Below, piece by piece: positions 42,947 through 52,983 of a stretch of 64,000 nt of DNA (position 1 is the stretch's first letter; every line of letters starts with the position of its first letter). Source of the stretch: Streptomyces sp. NBC_00654 (lineage in GTDB: Bacteria > Actinomycetota > Actinomycetes > Streptomycetales > Streptomycetaceae); NCBI RefSeq assembly GCF_026341775.1, contig NZ_JAPEOB010000005.1:1-64000 (forward strand), given 5' to 3'. Below the pieces are notes generated by a model. That model was not told the origin of the DNA. It searched no databases and worked only from the letters and a program-made list of their open reading frames with translations. The position numbers and the translations under genes are program-made.

Positions 42947-43818
42947 CCACCACCACCCCCAGCAACGGCGTTCCCGGCAGCAGCGGTGTGGATCTCGCCC
43001 GGGTCGCGCTCCGCAACGCCCGCGCCGCCGCGAAGACCCAGCCGCAGCCCAAGCGCCGCACCGGCGCTTCCCCGTCCGGGCGGCCACGAACCGGCGGCCG
43101 TGACCCGCTCCCCTTCGGTGACGCCCTCGCACGAATGGTCGCGGAACGCGGCTGGGAGCAAGCGGCAGCCGGCGGGAACGTCCTCGACCAGTGGCCCACG
43201 ATCGCCCCCGAACTCACCGGGAAAGTGACCGCCGTCCGCTTCGACACGCAGACCCGGACGCTGCACCTGCTGCCCTGCTCACCGGCCTACCGCACCCAGC
43301 TCACCCTCCACCAGAAGCAGATCACCGCCAAGATCAACGACACCGTCGGCCCGGACACCGTCCGGCATCTGGAGATCCTGCGCCCCGCCACACTCACCAC
43401 GCCCCACCACGCCCCGCCCGTGCCCAGCGCCGCCCGGACACCTGCGCCCGCTGCCACTCCGCACCCCGTCGCCGTGTCCGGGAAGTCTGCGCGGCAGGAG
43501 GTGCCGGAGGGCTACCGCGATGCCATCGCCGCCCACCGCGCCACCTGGAACACCACCCGGCAGCACACCAGCCCCGAGGTCCAGGCGGCCGCCGAACGGC
43601 AGCTCCGGAACCGGCTCCGGGAACCGGAGGAGAACTTCGCCGACGGCCGCCAGGCCCTCGCCGGGCTCCGCGCGAAAGCGGCCGCCCAGCAGCAGGTGCG
43701 GCCCAGCGACGCTTCCCGGGCACGGGCCCTGCAACGCCTCGCCGCCGAACGCGAGGGGCTGGCCACGCTCACACCAACCTCCGCTCTCAACCCCGCCCGG
43801 CCCTCCCAGGCCGCATGA
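42943..43818 (+). CDS. DciA-like (DUF721) helicase loader
   Basis: A 291-residue protein. The DUF721/DciA core spans about residues 40-145 (RMVAERGWEQAAAGGNVLDQ, WPTIAPELTGKVTAVRFDTQ, LHLLPCSPAYRTQLTLHQKQ). An Ala/Pro linker and a charged helical C-terminus follow. DciA assists loading of the replicative helicase in bacteria without DnaC. The ATG overlaps the rep-like stop (ATGA). A plasmid-borne DciA beside Rep suggests a dedicated helicase-loading step. Confidence 0.8.
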   Translation: MTTTTPSNGVPGSSGVDLARVALRNARAAAKTQPQPKRRTGASPSGRPRTGGRDPLPFGDALARMVAERGWEQAAAGGNVLDQWPTIAPELTGKVTAVRFDTQTRTLHLLPCSPAYRTQLTLHQKQITAKINDTVGPDTVRHLEILRPATLTTPHHAPPVPSAARTPAPAATPHPVAVSGKSARQEVPEGYRDAIAAHRATWNTTRQHTSPEVQAAAERQLRNRLREPEENFADGRQALAGLRAKAAAQQQVRPSDASRARALQRLAAEREGLATLTPTSALNPARPSQAA

Positions 43819-43836
43819 CCACGTACGGAGAGACAC

Positions 43837-44307
43837 ATGCCGGACCAGACCGAGTACGACTACTTCTCGCCCAACGAAGGCCCGGACTGCACACGGTGCG
43901 CGGAGGCACGTCCTGAGCTGGAGAAGATCAGGGACTTCGCCCTGGCCCAGAAGGAGCGGTTCGCCGCTCAGGCCCTCCACCCGTACGTCGCGGGAAAGAC
44001 CGCTCTCCACCACAGCAGCTGCTCCACGCTGGAAGACCTCGCGCAGCAGGGACGCCCCCTGTCGTGGGACGAGGAGACAGAGTCGCCGGCAGACGTGTTC
44101 GAGGGTGAGCTCCTGGGGTTTGCTCACGCCGACGTCTTGTCCGCGTACCGGCCGAACTTCACCGTCATGACCGCCCAGGAGGCCGCCGGGTGGGTTCGAG
44201 CCCATACCGGCCCCAGGGGCGGAACCCGTTACAGGCTCTGCAAGGTCTGCACCCCGGACCTTCCGGCTGCACACCCTCCGCCGCCCACCTCCGCTCCTCC
44301 CGGCTGA
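43837..44307 (+). CDS. Cys-rich hypothetical protein
   Basis: A 156-residue protein: CTRCAEARPELEKIRDFALA near the start, HHSSCSTLEDLAQQG in the middle, LCKVCTPD near the end. The spaced Cys/His pairs suggest zinc binding. GGAGAG precedes the ATG. It is 18 bp after the DciA-like gene, so in the replication operon by position. Unknown family. Confidence 0.65.
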   Translation: MPDQTEYDYFSPNEGPDCTRCAEARPELEKIRDFALAQKERFAAQALHPYVAGKTALHHSSCSTLEDLAQQGRPLSWDEETESPADVFEGELLGFAHADVLSAYRPNFTVMTAQEAAGWVRAHTGPRGGTRYRLCKVCTPDLPAAHPPPPTSAPPG

Positions 44308-44481
44308 GCTCCGCTTCCGGGCTCATCCGCCCACCGGAACGACAGGCACCTAGCAGTGCCTTCTCGGCCAATGCTCATGAGGAATCAGGCAGGAAGGGCC
44401 GCTCTGGACGTGCCGCCCACTGCCGGGTCCCATGATCTGACCTGGGGACGAAGCGACCCCAGGACGGTGAGGAGCAGCGGT

Positions 44482-45999
44482 ATGGGTGTGAGCGAAAGCT
44501 ATCTGTCCAGGGCGGGAGTCCAGCAGCTGCTGGGCATCAACGCCTTTGGGCTGTGGCGGCTGGTGAGGAAATACGACGACTTCCCGCAGCCGACCGAGCC
44601 GCCGCACGACCCGTTCGCCTCCTTCAACGAGGAGAAGGAGCCGGAGGAGGTCTGGAACGGATTCCAGGTCTACCGGTGGGCGGCCCGCACTCCGGAGTTC
44701 GCGCACCGCGGCGCCGTGCTGCTGCGCCCGGTCCCCGAAGACGTGGCGCCCGGCCGGTGGGCCGGGTACAAGGACACGGTGCGCGGCCCCGCGCTGGACT
44801 GGCATACGGTCCTGGGGACGATCCGCATCGTGCACTGCGACGACCGCAAGGTGGCCACCGACGTCGCCACCGAGGCGGTCGGCGGCGGCAACCCGGACGG
44901 CGTCGTCACCGTCTGTGCCCTGTACGGGGACATGAGCTTCCGCGGGCCGGCACTGGTCGCGGCCGACACCGCACGCCCGAGCATCGAGTACGAAGCCGAC
45001 TGGGGTGACGTCGCGGCCCTAGCCGGGCAGGACCTGCCCTGGTGGCCCGAACTGCTGCGCCTGCCGCACCTGATCCGGGCCTGGGAGCCCGGCGCACCCG
45101 CGGCCACCGCGGAGGTGCCCGCCAACAACAACGAGAAGATCCTGCGTCGCGTCGTCGGCAAGGACGCCTTCGACGTCACCTCGCACCTGGCAGCGACCGA
45201 CATGGCCAACGACATCCGCAACAACCGGATCGACGCAGCCCTGCACGACAACGAAGTCTTCGGCAAGAAAGCCTACGGCGAGCGCCGCAACCCCGTGGCC
45301 ATCGCAGCCGAACCCGACACCGGCCACCACCCCCTGCGCTCCGACGGCGACCGCCAGATCCTCAAGGCCGGCTGGCTGAGGCTCGCCCTCAGTACCCACC
45401 CCGACGCCGTCGCCGCGATCGAGGTCGCCGTCGGCCGCCAGCCGGACCTGCTCCCCTTCGGTGCGCTCACCGAGGTCCCGGTCCGTCCCGGCGCGGTCAG
45501 CGAACGGTGGGCCCGCCGGCTCACCATGTGCGATCCGACCGCCGCCCACGTCGTCCTCGCCCAGAGCAAGAAGGCGGAGGCCTTCTTCATCGACCCGCTC
45601 ACCGACATGCCCGTCCTGCGCACCGTCGCCGACCACGGCGGCAAGCAGGTCTGGCGGTTCTACGCCCCGCTGTCCCTCCCGGCCGACGACGCCGAACTCG
45701 CCTCGGTGATCCTGCACCACACCGTGTGGGTCACCACCAGCGACGGCCACCTCCACCCCGCCCCCTGCACCCCGTCCGAGCACCTGTGGTGGGGCAACGG
45801 ATACGGCGACCGTCCCAGCGAGGCCGCTACGGTCATCAACCTGCTCCTGGACGACCTCAAGGCCACACCCAACCTGCGTGAGCACTGGAACGCGCCGAAG
45901 GGCCTGACCGCCTTGCTCAACGAGGACCACAAGCACGGCACCGAACTCACCCGCAGCACCCTGCTCCACGCCCGGATGACGCCACCGCGTACCCGGTGA
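44482..45999 (+). CDS. Hypothetical protein with N-terminal HTH-like segment
   Basis: A 505-residue protein from ATG 44482 (GAGGAG upstream). The first ~50 residues resemble a MerR/excisionase-type helix-turn-helix (YLSRAGVQQLLGINAFGLWR). The rest is a large globular region without a motif I recognise (LHDNEVFGKKAYGERRNPVA, GGKQVWRFYAPLSLPADDAE). It lies beside rep-dciA and could act in replication or its control. Confidence 0.65.
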   Translation: MGVSESYLSRAGVQQLLGINAFGLWRLVRKYDDFPQPTEPPHDPFASFNEEKEPEEVWNGFQVYRWAARTPEFAHRGAVLLRPVPEDVAPGRWAGYKDTVRGPALDWHTVLGTIRIVHCDDRKVATDVATEAVGGGNPDGVVTVCALYGDMSFRGPALVAADTARPSIEYEADWGDVAALAGQDLPWWPELLRLPHLIRAWEPGAPAATAEVPANNNEKILRRVVGKDAFDVTSHLAATDMANDIRNNRIDAALHDNEVFGKKAYGERRNPVAIAAEPDTGHHPLRSDGDRQILKAGWLRLALSTHPDAVAAIEVAVGRQPDLLPFGALTEVPVRPGAVSERWARRLTMCDPTAAHVVLAQSKKAEAFFIDPLTDMPVLRTVADHGGKQVWRFYAPLSLPADDAELASVILHHTVWVTTSDGHLHPAPCTPSEHLWWGNGYGDRPSEAATVINLLLDDLKATPNLREHWNAPKGLTALLNEDHKHGTELTRSTLLHARMTPPRTR

Positions 46000-46155
46000 A
46001 GCTGAGGCAGCCCGGCCGCCGAACCGCTGATCGGCTTCGATCCGGCCGTCCTCGCCCTCGAAGCGAGTGAGCCGTACGTACGGCTCACCTGCTGTGTCAC
46101 CGCTGCTTCTCCTGTCTGGCCCACACCTTTGCGTCAACGTGTCAGGATCGGAAGC

Positions 46156-46626
46156 ATGGCGATCATCGGGGTACGCGTCGAGTTCTATGAAGAGGTCGGC
46201 GACGTGGGGGAGTCGTCCCAGAACATGCTGGGCGCGCTCTACCGCGAGCGTGGATTCAAAGCCGAGGCGGTGCCCAGGGTGGGGGAGCTGTTCCGGCTGT
46301 CCTCCCTGCGGGTCGGATCGAACGCGCTCCCCACCGGCTTCGGCTTCACGGTACCCGGCCCGTTCCTGCCGGTGCGGGCGGTCGAGCACTCCCCCGTTCC
46401 TATCGACGATCGAGGCAACACCGTCCAATGGTGGGACCAGTCTGCTGAACCCTTGGTGAGCGTCGTGCTGTACACGACGAGGTCGGATGACCCGCGTCTG
46501 TTCCGCACAATGCTGGAGCGGTTCGCCGCACCGGATTCCGGCTGGAACGGGGTATTCGCCCAGGGCACAGAGCTGGACCGCCTCTGGGGGGAACTGCGTG
46601 ACGCCCACAGCCCTGCCGCCGTGTAG
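46156..46626 (+). CDS. Hypothetical protein
   Basis: A 156-residue protein: IIGVRVEFYEEVGDVGESSQ, NALPTGFGFTVPGPFLPVRA, LVSVVLYTTRSDDPRLFRTM. AGGATCGGAAG precedes the ATG. Globular and soluble, family not recognised. The replication-region genes lie upstream on the same strand. Confidence 0.6.
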   Translation: MAIIGVRVEFYEEVGDVGESSQNMLGALYRERGFKAEAVPRVGELFRLSSLRVGSNALPTGFGFTVPGPFLPVRAVEHSPVPIDDRGNTVQWWDQSAEPLVSVVLYTTRSDDPRLFRTMLERFAAPDSGWNGVFAQGTELDRLWGELRDAHSPAAV

Positions 46627-46981
46627 GCGGTCGCCGACTGCGCCGTCCGGGCTGTGAAGGGCTGGCCACCGTTCCCTTCAGAAACGACAGCGCCTTGGGT
46701 ATCACGCCTGGTCAAAGGGCGGAACAGGTGCCCCTAGCTCTTACGGCAGGCTTGTTGTCCGGTGCCGTCGGTGACTGCCTCGCATTGACGCAAGGCATTG
46801 CAGGTCGTACGATCGATGCATACCCCGCCGGGTCTGCAAAGCCCCGGTTCGACGGCCCCGCAAGGGGCCGTTTTTGTATTCACAGACAGGTTGTGCGCGC
46901 AGGCGAGCGAACCCCGGCTGTTCGCGGTCGGCAGGACCACGGCCCGGGCATCGCCTCTGGCTCTCGGGAGGGGCACCCAGC
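46627..46981. other. Spacer with terminator
   Basis: No supported gene. The only distinct element is the hairpin at 46852-46875. Confidence 0.45.
46852..46875 (+). terminator. Rho-independent terminator or attenuator
   Basis: Arms ACGGCCCC/GGGGCCGT with a GCAA tetraloop, followed by five T residues. It stands ~107 bp before the NYN gene, so it may attenuate that transcript. Confidence 0.75.
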
Positions 46982-47599
46982 GTGTCTGAGCTGATCGTCT
47001 ACGTCGACGGTTTCAATCTGTACCACGGGCTCCACGCCAAGTACGGACGCCGGTTCCTCTGGCTCGACCTGGAGAAACTCGCCCGGACACTACGTCCCCG
47101 CGACCAGCTGGTGAAGGTCAAATACTTCACCGCGTCCGTCATGAACGACCCCGGGGCCTTGAGCCGACAGGACGCCTACCTCCAGGCTCTTCCTGCGCAC
47201 AGCGGCGACACGGTGGAGATCATCAAAGGCCGCTATCAGGCGAAGCAGAAGACGTGCCGGCAGTGCGGCAGCAACTGGACGCACTACGAGGAGAAGGAGA
47301 CCGACGTCAACATCGCGGTCTCCCTCGCCGCGGATGTGGCAACAAAGTCGGCGACCTCGGCCGTCATCATCAGTGCCGACAGCGACCTCGCCCCCGCTGT
47401 CCGCAAGGCCAAGAGCCTCGCGCCGGGGACTCACATCATGGCGGCGTTCCCGCCCAAAAGGTACTCCAACGAACTGAAGACGCTGATGCCAGCGTCCTTC
47501 CTCATCGGCCGTGCCAAGTTCTCCGGCGCCCAGTTGCCTGACCAGGTCGTCGACCCGGCGACCGGACACGTCATCGAACGCCCGGCAAAGTGGGCCTGA
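46982..47599 (+). CDS. NYN-domain (PIN-like) ribonuclease
   Basis: A 205-residue NYN-type nuclease. Acidic active-site positions are in IVYVDGFNLYHG (residues 4-15), EKETDVNIAVSLAADVA (about 105) and VIISADSDLAPAVRKAKSLA (about 125). A CxxC (CRQCG) in the insertion may bind zinc. GTG 46982 follows GGGAGGGG. The family cleaves RNA and is often linked to stress or phage response. Confidence 0.82.
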   Translation: MSELIVYVDGFNLYHGLHAKYGRRFLWLDLEKLARTLRPRDQLVKVKYFTASVMNDPGALSRQDAYLQALPAHSGDTVEIIKGRYQAKQKTCRQCGSNWTHYEEKETDVNIAVSLAADVATKSATSAVIISADSDLAPAVRKAKSLAPGTHIMAAFPPKRYSNELKTLMPASFLIGRAKFSGAQLPDQVVDPATGHVIERPAKWA

Positions 47600-47926
47600 C
47601 GGAGAATCCCGGCGAGACCCAGCTCATGAGGCAGCGCCCCGTTGATGATGCTGTCGTTCTCGGTGGTCACCACGACAATGGAACAGCCCAGATGCTCCTC
47701 AAGCACGCACGGCCACCAGGCCCCCGAGCGGGCCGACATGGCCCAGGGCCGGGATACGGAGGTTCCGGACTGTCTCCCGCGTCTGGCAGGGGACCTGCAG
47801 TTCGGGCTTGTTTCCAGCGGTCCGCCAGGCGCGTACGCTCCGGCCATGACACCTAGCGCAGCGTTCCCCGCACACTGTCAGGAGCCGGATCCCGGGTGGG
47901 GTTTCACCCCCGCACCCTGAACGCCC

Positions 47927-47963
47927 GGAGGCCCTCACCGATTGCTGATCGGTGAGGGCCTCC
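47927..47963. terminator. Strong hairpin
   Basis: 16-bp perfect arms GGAGGCCCTCACCGAT with a 5-base loop. Bidirectional terminator type. Confidence 0.7.
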
Positions 47964-48051
47964 TGCTGTGCCACGGCGGGCCGACGGCCGTCCAGGCCGG
48001 TACGCGCGGCCGCCAGACGTTGTGCCTGGACACGGCGCGAGTCCCCGCAGC

Positions 48052-48116
48052 ACTTGCAGGTCAGCGGTATGGACACCGTCGACATCATCGCCCGGCTGCG
48101 AGCATCCGACGTGGCG
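48052..48116 (+). pseudogene. Fragment of the XRE/TPR regulator
   Basis: Encodes LQVSGMDTVDIIARLRASDV, as does the gene at 38098-39327 near its codon 90. Both flanks are unrelated. It is a short relic of a second regulator copy. Confidence 0.65.
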
Positions 48117-48148
48117 GCGCCGAGCTCTTGCGCTCCTTCCGGCCGGTT

Positions 48149-50097
48149 TCAGCGGGAGCGCCAGTCGGTGAAGACCTGTTCGGCGTCGGCTTCGACGACG
48201 TCGCGCAGGTCTTCGTCGTCGTCCGGGGCATCCAGGCCCAGTGCGTTGAGGACGTGCCGGTAGTACTGGTAGGCGAAGTGGGGGTCGCCCGCTGCCAGCA
48301 CGGACGACAGGAGCGGCTCGTCGTCGGCCGTGGACCGGTCGACCTTGACCAGTACCTGGACGCGTTCGCGGTTGCTGAGAGGGGGAGAGCGGAGCCGAGC
48401 TGCTGCTCCAGCCGGCTCCAGCTGGTCGATGTCCGCTCCCGCGCTGCCTTCTTCAGGGCTCCACGGACAGCCGCCGCGGCGGGCACGAGGTGCGCCGGCA
48501 GCGTGGCAGGGTCCGTGATCGGGTCCGGCTCTGGATCCATGGCCGGGGGTGTGCTGGTGTCCGGCTGCCGCTGTGTGGCCGTGCTCTTGGGCGCGTCGGG
48601 TTCTTCTGCGGGGCCGACGGCTTTTCCTGCCCATTCATTCACCTTGTGCTGCTCAGCCGACGACAGGATGTCTCCGGCCTCCTTCGCCGCAGCCACGAGC
48701 TCCTCGACAAGCTCCTGCTGCTGTTCAGTGGACAGGGACTCACGGCGTAGACGGCCGGTGATGCTCTGAACCCGCCCTCGTGCCTTGTTCCGTGCTTTGC
48801 GCTCCAGGGCCTCCGTCACGGGCTGCTTTTCCAGCTCCTGAGCCTCTGTCTCGCGACGCATCCACCGCTCCTCACGCGTTGCCGCTCGGCGTGCTCTGCG
48901 TTCCTCCTCGGCTGTGGCCTGGCGCGCTTCTCGCATCCGGGCCTCCTGCTCGCGCCGTTCCCTTGCCGCACGCCGTTCCCGGGCAGCACGACGAAGTGCC
49001 TCTTCGAGGAACGTGTCGGCTGCCCGGAGAGTTGCGGCCTCTTGCGGTGTGGCCGCCGCGTCGCCCAGAAGAAGCTTTCTGGCCTGGGGAATCAGCGTTG
49101 AGACGTTGCGGTCGTGTCCATGCCGGATGGCTTCGTCAAGTCGGTGAAAAAGCCGCCGGCGGGCCCGGTCCTGCTGGTGGATCCAGTCGTTCGCGTGGTC
49201 GATCGCGCGTTGCAGGTGCTCAAGGGCCTGGCCCTCGCAACGGGATAACTGGAGCCGTGCTGTGTCCCGCAGCTGGCGGGCGGCGTCGGTCTCCTGCTGG
49301 TGCACGGCGTGGTGGATGAGCCGGGTCAGGGCCCCGATCTGCACCGGCCCCTCCGGCCCCTCCGGCTTCTCGGTGCGCGGCCGCGGCACGGGGGCCTGGC
49401 GTGCGGCGTCACGTGCGGCCTCAAAGCGTGTGACGACAGGGGTGATGAGCCGGCCGTGCTCGTCGACGGTGCAGTCCGCCAGCTCGAAGTCCCAGTCGGT
49501 GCCCACGTGCGGGAGCTCGGTACCGAGCACCATGACCCGCTGGTTGCCCTCGCTGACGAACTTGACGCGGTTGACATAGCCCCGGCGCGCCAGGGTGCGG
49601 TGATCGATGTGGACACCGGGGCCGAGGATGATGTCGGCTGCCTCCGTGGCGTCCCAGTCGGGCGGTGTGATGGGGTCCATGTGCAGCAGCAGCGTGTGCC
49701 CGTCCAGTTCGATCTCCACGAGAGAGCCGACCGGGGCGTCGTCCCGGTCGATGTAGCGGTAGCGCGCGGTATGCCCCTGGCCGCGCAGCCACGCCTGGGT
49801 GGCCGTACGTACGTACAGGTGGTCCGCGCTCGCGACGTCCCTGGAGCGGCGCCCGCATTCGGGCAGCAGCCCGTCGGGGTCGGGGAAGTGGGCGAAGTGG
49901 CTGACGCGGACGTTGCCCCGCCTCGTCAGGAGCTGGCCGCCGCACCCGCCCAGCAGGACCCCGCACCAGAACGTCGTCGCGGAGAACTCCTCGCGGAACT
50001 CGTCGAGCTCGTCGGCATCCGTCGGGCAGACCACCGGATCATCGGACCCGGGATCCTCCAGAACGGCCGTCTGGATCTGCCGGTTGTCCACGCCCAT
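48149..50097 (-). CDS. CoiA-like protein, frameshifted near the C-terminus
   Basis: A CoiA-type zinc-finger region at the N-terminus (FWCGVLLGGCGGQLLTRRGN, SHFAHFPDPDG, CGRRSRDVASADHLYVRTAT) is followed by a nuclease-like or beta-rich part. A very long charged coiled coil (about residues 290-490) comes next, then an acidic tail. After LEQQLGSALP near 48395 the frame changes. The plausible ending (ERVQVLVKVDRSTADDEPLL, DEDLRDVVEADAEQVF) is in the neighbouring frame and stops at 48149. CoiA family members act in competence or DNA handling. ATG 50097 was used; ATG 50148 is an alternative. Confidence 0.6.
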
Positions 50098-50492
50098 CGC
50101 CAGCCCCTTCGCCAGCACAAACCAGCTCTCCCGTCCGCACGAGAGCATCCTGCGGACGCGAGAAGAGGTAGATCGCTATCGGCTGTTCAGCCTATCGAGC
50201 GTCACGGAGAGTCGCGCCGGAACGCGGGAAACGTAGTCAACGCGACGGACCGCCTCCGCTGTTCGCCTTGGCCGCCTGTGTCCGCGCTGCCCGGCTCCTG
50301 CTGTGGGCGGAGTCAGCCGGCGGGCCGGAAGAACGAGATCAGCCTGGCAGTTGGCCCGAGCTCCTGGTCCAGGCCGTGATGGTGGACTTCGCGCCATCCT
50401 TCGTCAAGATCCAGCGGGCCCGTGCGGCTGTCGCGATACTCGTTTCGCCCGCTCCCGGAAAGCCGGGGGAGGGCTCAGAGCGAGGGGGGCCG

Positions 50493-51020
50493 GTGGGCGA
50501 AGCGCGGACAGGACACGAGGTGCACCAGGAGCACGAGAAGCTGGTCCGTGCTCTGGCCGATCAGCACGCTCGCACCGTCGCCCAGGACCGCGGCGAGGGT
50601 GTTCCGGACGAGGCGTTCGACGTCCTGATGGAACACGCGCAGACGCTGATGGCATACGAGAAGCAGATGCCCGCGTTCCTGGCCGAACCGGAGCGGGTGC
50701 GTAGCCAGAAGGTCATCTTCTGGTCCTGGCGGGTCCAGAGCGCGGTGGCGATCGCGCTGATCTTCGTCTTGCATCTGCTGGGGTACTCGCACGGGTGGTA
50801 CTTCCTGGTCGTGCCCCACCTGGTGGCCACCTTCTGCGGCTGGCCGCTCGAAGCGACCGTGAAGAACCACCTCGCCCGCCGTAGCGCTTCCATCGTCCTG
50901 CACGCGATGGGGGTGGTGCTCGTCCTGGTCGTCCTGTCGCCCTGGTTCATCGTCGCCCTCCTGATCGGCTGGGCCGTCATCGGCACGGCTGTCTCGGACG
51001 GTCAGGGGGCAGGGAAGTGA
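50493..51020 (+). CDS. Membrane protein of a two-gene unit
   Basis: 175 residues from GTG 50493 (GAGGGGGG upstream). A soluble helical N-terminus (HEVHQEHEKLVRALADQHAR) precedes three hydrophobic segments (about residues 85-155: VQSAVAIALIFVLHLL, WYFLVVPHLVATFCGW, VVLVLVVLSPWFIVALLIGW). It overlaps the next gene by 4 bp. Unknown family. Confidence 0.6.
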   Translation: MGEARTGHEVHQEHEKLVRALADQHARTVAQDRGEGVPDEAFDVLMEHAQTLMAYEKQMPAFLAEPERVRSQKVIFWSWRVQSAVAIALIFVLHLLGYSHGWYFLVVPHLVATFCGWPLEATVKNHLARRSASIVLHAMGVVLVLVVLSPWFIVALLIGWAVIGTAVSDGQGAGK

Positions 51021-52009
51021 GCGACGCCCTGGAGGTTCAGTTCCGGGACACCGACCGGCGGGTGCGCAGTACCGACCTGCGGGTGAGCGGTCTCGACAGC
51101 CGCCTGGACGATCTGGAGGGCGAGCACGAGCGGTTGAAGTCCCGGTTCGGCTACACCGAGGACCTGGACCACGAGCTGCGTTCCCTGCGCGACGACATCT
51201 CCGGCCTGGAGACCACGACCGAGGAAGTCGACGGCCGGGTCGACGAGCTCGACGACCGCGTCGAGGCCGCAGAACGGACGGTGAAGCGGCTCACCCAGCA
51301 CGTGCGGCTGCTGGAAGGCCAGATCATGGCCACGGGGAACACCCCTCCGGCGGACCTGGACACCTTCACCAAGGACCAGCACGCCCTGGCCGCCACGATG
51401 CGGTCCGGCTGGGACGCCGCCGACGCTCTCCTCACCAGCACCGTCCGCACTCACCACCGGACCCGGGTACAGCGCTTCCACGACGCCCAGGCTCAGCACC
51501 GGGCCACCCGGGAGGAAGCCGTCGGCCTGGTCGCCACACTGCTCTCCACCCCCTACGGCACCCAGCCCCACGCCAAGGCCGCCACCAAACTGCGCTCCGT
51601 CATCGCACGCGAGGCGACCGAGCGCCAGGGCCTTGCACGGCAGGCTCCCGAGGCCCGCAAGGCCACCGCAGCCCTCGCCGCGGACCGGGCGGCCACCGCC
51701 GACAAACAGCCGTCCATCGCCGCCGGCGAACGTGCGGAACAGCGGCTCACCCTGGCCCTCCGCAGCAGGCTGGCGCACGCTGTCAGCGATCGTGTGCTCC
51801 TGCCCTCCTGGTTCGCCACCGTCCTGGGCCCGGCACCACCGGCACAGGCCACCGAACGCTGGCTGGAGTGCGCCACCCACGTACTGCTGTACCGCCTCAC
51901 CTACCGCATCGACGACCAGGTCCTCGCTCTCGGCCCCCGCCCCAACCCCACACACCAGCACCAACACCTGTGGCACGAGGAACTCCGCAAAGAACTGCGC
52001 CACTGGTGA
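51017..52009 (+). CDS. Coiled-coil protein of a two-gene unit
   Basis: A 330-residue protein. A heptad-rich coiled coil spans residues 5-105 (RRVRSTDLRVSGLDSRLDDL, GRVDELDDRVEAAERTVKRL). A helical domain containing THHRTRVQRFHDAQAQHRAT and a C-terminal WLECATHVLLYRLTYRIDDQ follow. GTG overlaps the membrane-protein stop, so the two are made together. The coil may bind the membrane partner. No enzyme motif. Confidence 0.7.
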   Translation: MSDALEVQFRDTDRRVRSTDLRVSGLDSRLDDLEGEHERLKSRFGYTEDLDHELRSLRDDISGLETTTEEVDGRVDELDDRVEAAERTVKRLTQHVRLLEGQIMATGNTPPADLDTFTKDQHALAATMRSGWDAADALLTSTVRTHHRTRVQRFHDAQAQHRATREEAVGLVATLLSTPYGTQPHAKAATKLRSVIAREATERQGLARQAPEARKATAALAADRAATADKQPSIAAGERAEQRLTLALRSRLAHAVSDRVLLPSWFATVLGPAPPAQATERWLECATHVLLYRLTYRIDDQVLALGPRPNPTHQHQHLWHEELRKELRHW

Positions 52010-52143
52010 ACCACATGTGATCAGCCGTCCCCGGGAACCGGCCGGAGTAATGACTCTCTCCGGCGTACCGTGAGCGCTTTCGACGCCGCGGCGACCGGAC
52101 GTGACACCCGTCGGTCCGGACGCCCTACTCAGGAGATCCGACC

Positions 52144-52950
52144 GTGACCGAAGTCGCGCTGGACGAGTCCCCCTACGAGATCCACACCGACCAGCTCACC
52201 CGCGCCCAGGCCGACACGCTGTACAGCTTCCTGAAGGAGCGGACCCGCGCACTCCTGGCCGAGCACGAGAACGGCACCGAGGAGCACCGCGCGATTCTCG
52301 CCCTGGACACGGCCGTGGACATGATCTACGACGAGATCACCGGGTACTTCCGCTACGAGACCGACCTGGACCGTGACTTGACGGAACTGCGTGAGAACTG
52401 GCAGCGCCTTCGCTGGTTCTCCTTCCCTTGGCGGGACACCCCCGGCTACGACGACGCCCTCTGGCCCCGGGCGAAGTACGTCCCCCTGCGAGCGGGGGAA
52501 GCCGCTGAGGGCGACGCCCAGAAGAAGCTGCTCCAGGCCGCAGCCCAGGTCGGCGAGATCCGGCAGAAGGCGTTGGCGCAGCTCGCGGCCGTCCGCAGCG
52601 AGGACGGCATGCCAGCGGATCCCGAGGACGAAGTCATCGCCCACCGGATGCTGGAGGCGTACTTCCAGCACTACGAACGGATCGCCGCCGAACACAACGC
52701 CCCCGTCATCGGGCGCGAAATCGCCGACCAGCGACGGGCCTGGGCCGAGGAACGGCGCATGACGGGGCTTGGCCCGACCTGGCTGCTCAAGTTCGCCACT
52801 GAGGAGGAACTCAACTCAATCATCCAGAACTTGCAGGGCGACGGGTTGGCGGAGGAGATCACCCGAGCCACCTTCGAGCGTGCTGCCGTGAAGCGCTGGC
52901 TGACCTCGCAAGGCCACGACATCAATGAGGACGAGGTCCAACCGCAGTGA
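52144..52950 (+). CDS. Hypothetical acidic helical protein
   Basis: 268 residues from GTG 52144 behind AGGAG. Helical and acidic (THEIHTDQL-like start, RAQADTLYSFLKERTRALLA, AHRMLEAYFQHYERIAAEHN), with a C-terminal EEELNSIIQNLQGDGLAEEI. No catalytic motif. It follows the coiled-coil gene on the same strand with a 134-bp gap. Unknown family. Confidence 0.65.
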   Translation: MTEVALDESPYEIHTDQLTRAQADTLYSFLKERTRALLAEHENGTEEHRAILALDTAVDMIYDEITGYFRYETDLDRDLTELRENWQRLRWFSFPWRDTPGYDDALWPRAKYVPLRAGEAAEGDAQKKLLQAAAQVGEIRQKALAQLAAVRSEDGMPADPEDEVIAHRMLEAYFQHYERIAAEHNAPVIGREIADQRRAWAEERRMTGLGPTWLLKFATEEELNSIIQNLQGDGLAEEITRATFERAAVKRWLTSQGHDINEDEVQPQ

Positions 52951-52983
52951 CTACGGGTGACCGCCCTTCATCCGATGGAGTGA

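Larger units (their letters stand above)
47600..48148. other. Spacer with gene remnants
   Basis: Apart from the hairpin at 47927 and the regulator fragment at 48052, nothing supported is seen. Confidence 0.4.

Noticed and set aside
45019..46608. 529-codon minus-strand frame opposite the 505-residue hypothetical
   Set aside because: Typical GC-rich antisense frame spanning two plus genes, with no start signal.
46800..46875. Possible tRNA-like 3' end (GGTTCGA before a hairpin)
   Set aside because: The T-arm and acceptor stems do not pair. A terminator with T-tract explains the sequence.
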